Positions 59,997 to 64,000 of a stretch of 64,000 bases of DNA are shown here, one piece after another (within the stretch, counting starts at the first letter, position 1; each line of letters opens with the position of its first letter). The notes below the pieces were generated by a model. It searched no databases. It was not told where the DNA came from and worked only from the letters and a program-made list of their open reading frames with translations. The translations under genes were made by a program, and so were the position numbers. The DNA comes from Nipponacmea schrenckii (taxonomy: Eukaryota > Mollusca > Gastropoda > Lottiidae), in the NCBI GenBank assembly GCA_030562195.1, contig CM060200.1, positions 33,581,023 to 33,645,022 of the forward strand, read 5' to 3'.

Positions 59997-61140
59997 TAAC
60001 TTCCTGTATATAGGTTAATTAGACCAGAAGCCAGAACAGTCTAAAGTTACGACATGTTTCGTCTTTGGAAGGTTGTGAAACCGGAAGTAGACGTCAAACA
60101 TCACAAATGAAAGTATCAGCAGAGAGCCAGGGTCAATGAAGTTTGACCTTGTTTAGGGCAAAGTCAACAAACGTTAAGGTCACGAGATATGTCATATTGA
60201 AAATATACACGACTATAAAACCGGAATCTGACGTCCAAATAAAATATAAAAATATATATAGATAGGCAGGGTCCCAAAAGGTCAAGGTCAAAATTTGAAA
60301 TTTTAGAAATTCTAAAACCTCCCCTTCTTTTGAACTTTAAAGCTGCAAGAACTGTCCTTTTAAGACAAACTAATTTAATGGGTAATTTCTTTTTTGAAGA
60401 TTTTTTTATGCGCATTAAGTCACTGCCCAAAAATGTAAATTAAAATCAAATTAAATGGTGCCATATAGTTTCTAGTAGTGTTGAATGTAACAATCTTTTA
60501 CATCAAATAGACCAAGATATACATCCATCCATCTACAAGGAGGGATAAATATTGTAACAAACACTCAAATTTAAAAAGAAATCACGAATTTCAATTCTTC
60601 ATTGAAAAACTTTTTATAGATAACAGAATCCGATAAAATAACTCTCTGGGTCAATAATTAGGTCACGTGCTACTAGATCAGACCAATGTTTGGAATGTCG
60701 GAGGACCAATGACCTTTAACCTGTTTGTACCATAATGTAAGGTCAGGTCACAAAAAAACAACAAATGTTGAAAAATGACAAAGACTGCAAAAAGTGTACT
60801 ACAAATTTTTGAATTTTTTCAATTGCTACCATATCAGATATTATATGTAAGTTCTTTGCTCTAATTTATATTCATTAACAACGTTCACACCACACAAGAT
60901 CTACAGATGTAGAAATGTTGCTGCAACTAACGAGCCTTGTCTGTGTGCCTGCGGATAAATCGAAAAAATAAAAAGAATTTTATCTATTATTTTGAAAACG
61001 AACTGGGACCAAAGTCTAACAAAAAGTCTTTTGTTTTTACTGAGATAAGCTCCATGCAGTTGACGACTATTAGGCAATAAAACAAGATGAGATGAATGTC
61101 TCTTGTGCTTGGCAGAAATAAGGGTAGTTTCAGGACGACT
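59997..61140. other. intergenic DNA, nothing recognised
   Basis: Two similar words, 'accggaagtagacgtc' (about 60081) and 'accggaatctgacgtc' (about 60220), and several 'aaggtca' words suggest an old repeat, but no structure could be delimited. Confidence 0.3.
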
Positions 61141-61164
61141 CAGTGTCTGGACCATGTGCCCTCA

Positions 61165-61495
61165 TTTGTGTGACCGAATTAGCTTGTGTCCTTGTTACTG
61201 TGACAAAATTACCTTCTACCCTTAATACTATGACCAAACTGCCTTGTTCCCTTAATACTGTGACCTCAATACCGTATTGCTGTGGTCTAAATACCCTGTG
61301 TCCGTATTACTGTGACCACAATATCGTATTGCTGTGATCTAAACACCTTGGTCCTTTATTACTGTGACCACAATATCGTATTGCTGTGATCTAAATACCT
61401 TGTTCCCTTATTACTGTGACCACAATATCGTATTGCTGTGATCTCAATACCTTGTGCCCGTATTACTGCAACAATATACGGTGACCTATTTTTCT
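61165..61495. repeat. 52-bp dimeric tandem repeat
   Basis: 'tgaccacaatatcgtattgctgtgatctaaataccttgt.cc.ttattactg' repeats with exact 52-bp spacing (starts at 61261, 61313, 61365, 61417). It is made of 30-bp and 22-bp half-units; the left part has only 30-bp units ('tgtgaccaaactgccttgttcccttaatac'). Confidence 0.85.
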
Positions 61496-61945
61496 GTGAC
61501 CAACAACCCTTTTGTAAAAATACATTGTGTTTGAGTTTTACAGTAATCAAGAGAAAAATCAAAGTGTGCGGTTTTATAATTTTAAATCATTAAAGTAAAT
61601 ATTTCATATTTTCTCTCATAACTTGCAAATGGCGTCTTTGTTTTTATTTCTCTTTATTTTCTCGACAATTATTTATGTTCTGAAAAAACTCCTCTTTGTT
61701 AGTGTAACCGTTCGACCTTTCTAAAAGCTTTACTTGTCATAAATTTTTTAATTTAATAATACTGGATGCTTGAATAATTCATTCATCTCAAACCATGTGT
61801 GTAAAGTGATGGCATGTACCTACTTAGCAGATCGTAGAGAATATTATTTTTACAATAATCATAATTCAATGGGCCTACTTAATCATGTTTGGATTAGATA
61901 AGAGCTTTCAAAATTAACAAATAACCTTTATTAACTGTTGATGAG
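61496..61945. other. intergenic DNA, nothing recognised
   Basis: AT-rich, no feature seen. Confidence 0.4.
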
Positions 61946-61946
61946 G

Positions 61947-61947
61947 G

Positions 61948-61983
<36 letters not shown>

Positions 61984-62010
61984 ACATCACCGTCATCATC
62001 ATAATCTTAA
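61947..62010 (+). repeat. (ATC)n microsatellite
   Basis: About a dozen perfect ATC units followed by imperfect ones ('aacatcaccgtcatcatcataatc'). Confidence 0.9.
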
Positions 62011-64000
62011 TCTTCATAAACATCATCAACAAATATCTTCATCTTATATCACCTTCCATCGTCGTCATGACCTGAATCATCACTATTATGATTTTTCCAG
62101 ACAAAGACTATTGTACTGTGATGTTAAGTACCGTATTTCATCAGAAAATAATTCTGTATTTTAAAGTAAAAGTTCTTGTCTTATTTCCACTCAACAGTGT
62201 GTTTGAACAAGATTCTGCCTACTCGAGTTTATATTGTCTTTAGATTGAAAATGTCAACACATTGTTAAAAATACTTTAACTTTCAAATTGAACATAGTAA
62301 AGATTACATATTTTTCACATATCACACATATTATTTGCAAACATGAAGGTCTGCAGTTATAGTGTGTAGCTTCTGAGGTGGCAAGATATGCATAGAATAT
62401 GTCTATTTAGCTAGTGGAACTATGCCTATATTGAAATTATAGTTTATTTGGCAGTTATATGAAAAAAAAATGCTAATGAAGCGGATTAGACGTTCTGTAT
62501 CAACAAACTCATTTCATCTTTACAAGCTCAAATCTGTCTTATACCTTGCCATCTATAAGCATTTTACTTGTAACACGGAAGTTTGTAAATGCAAGACAGA
62601 AGGAATGCACGGCTGTGAGAGTAACAACAAGCTGTGATTAGCTATATTAGATAACAAACAATCAAATCAAATCGCTGTTTTCACAACTAATCATGATACA
62701 AGAAAATGGCCTATTTATGTTAAGATAGTATGTCCTGTAGTTCGCAATAGCTTGACATGGCGAAGGTGAGCTGAAATCCCTCTCTCTTTGCACACAGATT
62801 ATTTGTGCCAATTTGTTACCAATCCATGGTTTATTTCAGGTAATGTCGATCATCATATAAAATATTTAACGAATGCCTAGTTACATACAGAACACTAATA
62901 ATATTATAGGTGATTTTAATTATTTATCAGGTCATAAGAAACCGCTATTAATGTTTGTGTAAAGGTATAATTATCATAAATATTAGTGTAACTGATTTTT
63001 TGGAAACCCAGAATATATTAAATCATTTGCTTTCAATTGCTTTAAAATTAATTAATTTCGTATTTACTTCTCTATGGTGACCAACTAAGCCTAATTAATT
63101 TCGACTTATCATATTAATCCTTTCATCGTCATAAACTGTGAGTTAAATCAACACCTTATAGTTACCTATTCTCTTCTCTGTTTTCTCAAAATATTTGACC
63201 GACAGTAGCATTATAACTTTTGTTATGAGGCACGGGTTGTAAACAGAGGTATTAGGAAATTGACTTCCTATGAATAATTGAATAATCGATGATCATGATG
63301 CAAGATTAAGATATGAACGTTACATTACCGAAGGCATACAGGCCTACAACTATTTTTTTAAAACAAAATTAAACATATATGTCAATAATTTAATTATGAT
63401 TGGTTCACATAAGTGATTTATAAATAAATATTACAAAAATAAACGTGGAACAGGAAGGGATAGGGTGGATTAAATGAGATGGGAACAAAATCCTAGCAAA
63501 AACTTCAATTCAAAGTGGCTATTAAAACAAGGTAAAATAGCAGAATTTTAGCCACAGTAAATATAGCCACTTGATAAATCATTGATAATCAACAATGTCG
63601 GAAACCCTAAAACATATACTTCAATTTTAAAATGTTACCTTACCGACGAAACTATTCGTTTTTATTTGGATTATAGATTTTTTAAAGATTTTTATTAAGT
63701 AACATTACCATCGTGAAACGTATTGAGTCTTTACTTTAAATGTGTTGCCAATTCTAATGTTACATAAATAAAGGTTTTTTTGGAAAAATCAAAAACTGTT
63801 TATTTTGCCCAGACAATAGGGAAAGAAAGAGGGATTCGTAAAAATCACCCAAGTTGACAGAACATCATCAGGTGTGCTGAAACTGTTTCTTCATCATGCT
63901 TTAATGTGAGTTATATCAGCCTGAAGTAATATTGGTATTGTTTCATCATTGGTAAACTATTGATCTTGCCCCCCTCAGCGCTTAAAATTACTAAATTATA
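62011..64000. other. intergenic DNA, nothing firmly recognised
   Basis: AT-rich. A short cysteine-containing open stretch at about 62570-62638 (TCNTEVCKCKTEG) could be a small exon, but it has no convincing splice site or partner exon. Confidence 0.35.

Noticed and set aside
62570..62638. Small cysteine-containing stretch that might be an exon
   Set aside because: Only about 23 codons, with no good acceptor and no partner exon in the window.

Overview
The window is AT-rich animal nuclear DNA. It has intron-containing genes with GT-AG splice sites, canonical invertebrate actins, Penelope-like, Harbinger-like, hAT-like and TTAA-flanked elements, tRNA-derived SINEs and several minisatellites. 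Actin N-termini of the M-E-D-D/E-V and M-D-D-D-V type, together with the repeat style, suggest a marine mollusc, probably a gastropod. That is an inference, because nothing here identifies a species.

Layout. 1-3.5 kb: non-coding apart from one short hairpin element. 3.8-34.6 kb: five two-exon actin genes in the order + - - - +, each with one phase-0 intron at the same place (after the RPRHQ sequence). Actins 3 and 4 lie in a tandem segmental duplication (about 17.9-24.8 kb and 25.2-29.3 kb). Each copy has acquired its own insertions, so each serves as the empty site for the other. 7.8-9.9 kb: a Penelope-like element palindrome with a 13-bp target-site duplication. 18.5-20.5 kb: a decayed Harbinger element. 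36.7-43.5 kb: a four-exon gene that no single long ORF reveals. It encodes a small secreted prepropeptide with a furin-type site and a ten-cysteine Ly6/three-finger-like domain. Its first intron holds two ~2-kb palindromes: one carries integrase-type coding remnants and a nested TTAA-flanked MITE, the other has tandem repeats at its core. 45.1-46.4 kb (minus): a complete two-exon LDAH (lipid droplet-associated hydrolase) gene. 46.4-64 kb: no gene found, but a short-period minisatellite that switches strand, a copy of a ~157-bp repeat family, a 34-bp minisatellite with 204-bp higher-order structure, a 52-bp dimeric repeat and an (ATC)n tract.

The actins form one expression family (cytoskeletal or muscle filament protein). 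Four of them have CArG or CArG-like/TATA sequences upstream, suggesting SRF-type control. LDAH and the secreted three-finger-like gene show no evident functional link to the actins or to each other. The most novel items are the Ly6-like prepropeptide gene, the actin with a reduced acidic N-terminus, and the nested and palindromic elements whose insertion histories can be read inside the window.
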